DNA of 7,364 nucleotides from Actinomycetes bacterium (GTDB lineage Bacteria > Actinomycetota > Acidimicrobiia > Acidimicrobiales > Acidimicrobiaceae). The notes under the pieces are model-generated. The model was not told the origin of the DNA. It saw nothing but the letters and a program-made list of their open reading frames with translations, and ran no database searches. The stretch covers positions 1-7,364 of the forward strand of contig JAKAOC010000107.1 of NCBI GenBank assembly GCA_021823385.1, in the 5' to 3' direction. The translations under genes and the position numbers were made by a program. Shown in pieces: positions 5,720 through 7,364 of this stretch (positions within the stretch are counted from its first letter, which is position 1; each line of letters starts with the position of its first letter).

Positions 5720-7364
5720 ATGAGGGAGCTTTGTGGTCGAGAGGCACGAACGACGCGGGCGAATCGACGCCGTGCGGGTATGCCGATGATCCGTCTTCTG
5801 GCCGCGTCGATGATCGCTGTCGTCGCTGGTGGTTTCGCCAGTCTGGTGGCGGGGAACGTCGCAATCCACCCCGCGGTGGCGAGCGCTTCGTCGTCAGCGA
5901 GCGTCCCTCGGGGACTCTACGTCGCGAACGGGAGCTCTCCGTCCACGATCACCTCCTTCCCGCTCGGTGGGAGCGGGAACGTCGCTCCCACTGCGACCGT
6001 ATCGGCGTGCACATCGTGCTCGGGAAAGCTCGACCCTGGCTACGGCGAAGCCTTCGACGCTGCAGGAGACCTGTGGGTGTCGAACTACTACGACAGACCT
6101 GGCACGGTGATCGAGTACACCCCGTCGCAGCTCTCCACGACCGGGACGCCCACCCCCGCGATCACGATCTCCGGTCTCTCGAATCCGACCGGTCTCGCCT
6201 TCGACGCTGCAGGAGACCTGTGGGTGGCCGAACACGGCAACGACACCCTCGTCGAGTTCACGCCCCCGCAGCTCTTGGCTTCGGGGAGCCCGACACCTGC
6301 GGTCACGATCTCCGCGACGAACATGAGCATCACGCGCCCTTGGGCGCTCGCCTTCGGCGCCCACGGTGACCTCTGGGTGTCCAACGCAGGCGTCAACACA
6401 AGCTCTCAGTACACCCTCGTCGAGTTCACGCCCCCGCAGCTCTCCGCTTCGGGCAGCCCGACGCCGGCGGTCACGATCTCGAGTGGGAGCCTCGTGGACC
6501 CCGAAGGCCTCGCCTTCGACGCCCATGGTGACCTCTGGGCGTCCAACACCGGGAACTGCACTCCCAACTGTGGCACCCTGGTCGAGCTCACGCCCTCGCA
6601 GCTCTCCACCTCGGGCAGCCCGACGCCCGCCGTCACGATCTCGAGCCCGAGCTCGTCGAGCCCCGAGGGTCTCGACTTTCCCGAGAACGTCGCCTTCGAC
6701 GCGGCCGGGGACCTGTGGGTGGCCGACAGCACCTCGAACCTCCTCGCCGAGTACACCCCTTCCCAGCTCACCTCCACCGGCAACCCGACGCCAGCGAAGA
6801 CGATCGGTGGTGCCAATACCAGCCTGTCCTCACCGGCCGGTCTGGTCATCGCCGAGCCGCCCACGGTCACCTCGATCTCTCCCGCATCGGGTCCGGGTAC
6901 CGGAGGGACGACGGTGACGGTGACGGGCACCGGCTTCACCCCCAAGTCGGCGGTGTTCTTCGGGGACGTCCCCGCCTTCTCCGACCAGACGACCTACGTC
7001 AGCCCCGATGAGATGACCGCCGTCTCGCCCGCCGGCTCGGGCACCGTCGACGTGACGGTGGGCACCGTCTTCGGCACCAGCGCCAAGACGGTCGCCGACC
7101 GCTTCAGCTATCTGGGCTACTGGGAGGTGGCCTCCGACGGGGGGATCTTCTCCTTCAACGCCCCCTTCTACGGGTCCATGGGCGGCCAACCCCTCAACAA
7201 GCCCATCGTGGGCATCGCGGCGGACCCGGCTACCGGCGGCTACTGGGAGGTGGCCTCCGACGGGGGGATCTTCTCCTTCAACGCCCCCTTCTACGGGTCC
7301 ATGGGCGGCCAACCCCTCAACAAGCCCATCGTGGGCATCGCGGCGGACCCGGCTACCGGCGGCT
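5720..7364 (+). CDS. Secreted beta-propeller / TIG / tandem-repeat protein, 3' end outside window
   Basis: At least 548 codons run open to the right edge. I chose ATG 5720 because AGGAGG lies seven bases upstream. The N-terminus has an Arg-rich start (NRRRAG, 15-20), a hydrophobic core (about 24-49) and an A-S-A site near residue 56: a signal peptide. Residues about 66-373 form a first LYVANG unit plus five units opening [10 protein letters not shown] or close variants (starts at 111, 160, 211, 265 and 325). Each unit then has a (V/L)xE(Y/F)TPxQL strand and an SPTPAVTIS strand. Six units suggest a six-bladed NHL-like propeller. Residues 380-465 are an IPT/TIG immunoglobulin-like domain ([20 protein letters not shown] to FSYLG). 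From residue 467 the 41-residue [13 protein letters not shown] repeat starts, with two full copies before the edge. It is probably a surface or secreted adhesive protein; no catalytic residues are seen. Substrate and anchoring mode are unknown because the C-terminus is missing. Confidence 0.85.
   Translation, partial: MRELCGREARTTRANRRRAGMPMIRLLAASMIAVVAGGFASLVAGNVAIHPAVASASSSASVPRGLYVANGSSPSTITSFPLGGSGNVAPTATVSACTSCSGKLDPGYGEAFDAAGDLWVSNYYDRPGTVIEYTPSQLSTTGTPTPAITISGLSNPTGLAFDAAGDLWVAEHGNDTLVEFTPPQLLASGSPTPAVTISATNMSITRPWALAFGAHGDLWVSNAGVNTSSQYTLVEFTPPQLSASGSPTPAVTISSGSLVDPEGLAFDAHGDLWASNTGNCTPNCGTLVELTPSQLSTSGSPTPAVTISSPSSSSPEGLDFPENVAFDAAGDLWVADSTSNLLAEYTPSQLTSTGNPTPAKTIGGANTSLSSPAGLVIAEPPTVTSISPASGPGTGGTTVTVTGTGFTPKSAVFFGDVPAFSDQTTYVSPDEMTAVSPAGSGTVDVTVGTVFGTSAKTVADRFSYLGYWEVASDGGIFSFNAPFYGSMGGQPLNKPIVGIAADPATGGYWEVASDGGIFSFNAPFYGSMGGQPLNKPIVGIAADPATGG
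6050..6838 (+). repeat. Five degenerate propeller-blade repeats
   Basis: Blade units begin at 6050, 6197, 6350, 6512 and 6692, spaced 49, 51, 54 and 60 codons apart. The length variation falls in the loop after LWV and in the serine-rich linker before the next unit. A 30-base block (6050-6079 and 6197-6226) is identical between the first two, and a block in the ExTPxQL strand recurs in the second and third. This indicates growth by duplication within the gene, followed by divergence. Confidence 0.75.
7118..7363 (+). repeat. Perfect 123-bp tandem repeat, two copies at window edge
   Basis: Copies at 7118-7240 and 7241-7363 appear identical base for base and encode the same 41 residues, from YWEVASDGG to ADPATGG. 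The last base of the window is the first T of a third Tyr codon, so the array probably continues. Repeats of this sequence type occur in Acidimicrobiia secreted proteins and look like propeller blades of about 40 residues. Complete synonymous identity means recent duplication or gene conversion. Confidence 0.88.

Noticed and set aside
6830..7312. A minus-strand repetitive frame ([19 protein letters not shown] units)
   Set aside because: It is the mirror of the 123-bp tandem repeat in the secreted-protein gene, which has a ribosome site, a signal peptide and known domains on the plus strand.
7118..7364. The 123-bp repeats as a CRISPR array
   Set aside because: The repeats are head-to-tail without spacers and encode a continuous protein.

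Overview
The window looks like chromosomal DNA from a high-GC actinobacterium, most likely Acidimicrobiia or a relative. The best taxonomic clue is the 41-residue '[21 protein letters not shown]' repeat at the right end, a type I associate with secreted proteins of that class. GC-rich codon use, GTG starts and an apparently leaderless transposase promoter fit. This is inferred from sequence features alone, not from a database search.

Layout. (1) 1-1650, minus strand: a two-gene operon of an AtuA-family protein (DUF1446) and a DUF4387 protein. Their ends overlap by 4 bp, and the second gene runs off the left edge. (2) 1651-2236: a divergent control region. It holds a strong sigma70-type promoter firing leftward into the AtuA gene. 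Three 10-bp repeats carrying the TCTAGACC core lie across its expected start site, followed by about 430 bp with no convincing gene. (3) 2237-3019, plus strand: a GntR-family, HutC-subfamily regulator with a UTRA ligand-binding domain. The HutC operator consensus GTNTANAC matches the repeats, so it is the obvious regulator of the AtuA operon. (4) 3020-3491: a mostly empty spacer with a possible 21-codon micro-ORF. (5) 3492-5449: a complete IS1634-family insertion sequence with near-perfect inverted repeats and an intact DDE transposase, but no visible target duplication. (6) 5450-5719: the upstream region of the next gene, with another perfect GTCTAGAC palindrome and a cluster of GGTTGA dyads. 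(7) 5720 to the right edge, plus strand: an open-ended secreted protein with a signal peptide, a probable six-bladed NHL-like beta-propeller, an IPT/TIG domain, and the start of a perfect 123-bp tandem repeat array.

How the parts fit together. The left third reads as a small catabolic module in which a ligand-sensing repressor controls a poorly understood enzyme pair; the ligand is probably the substrate or an intermediate. The IS separates this module from an unrelated surface-protein gene. The best candidates for something undescribed are the triple phased operator, its isolated match beyond the IS, and the composite repeat protein.
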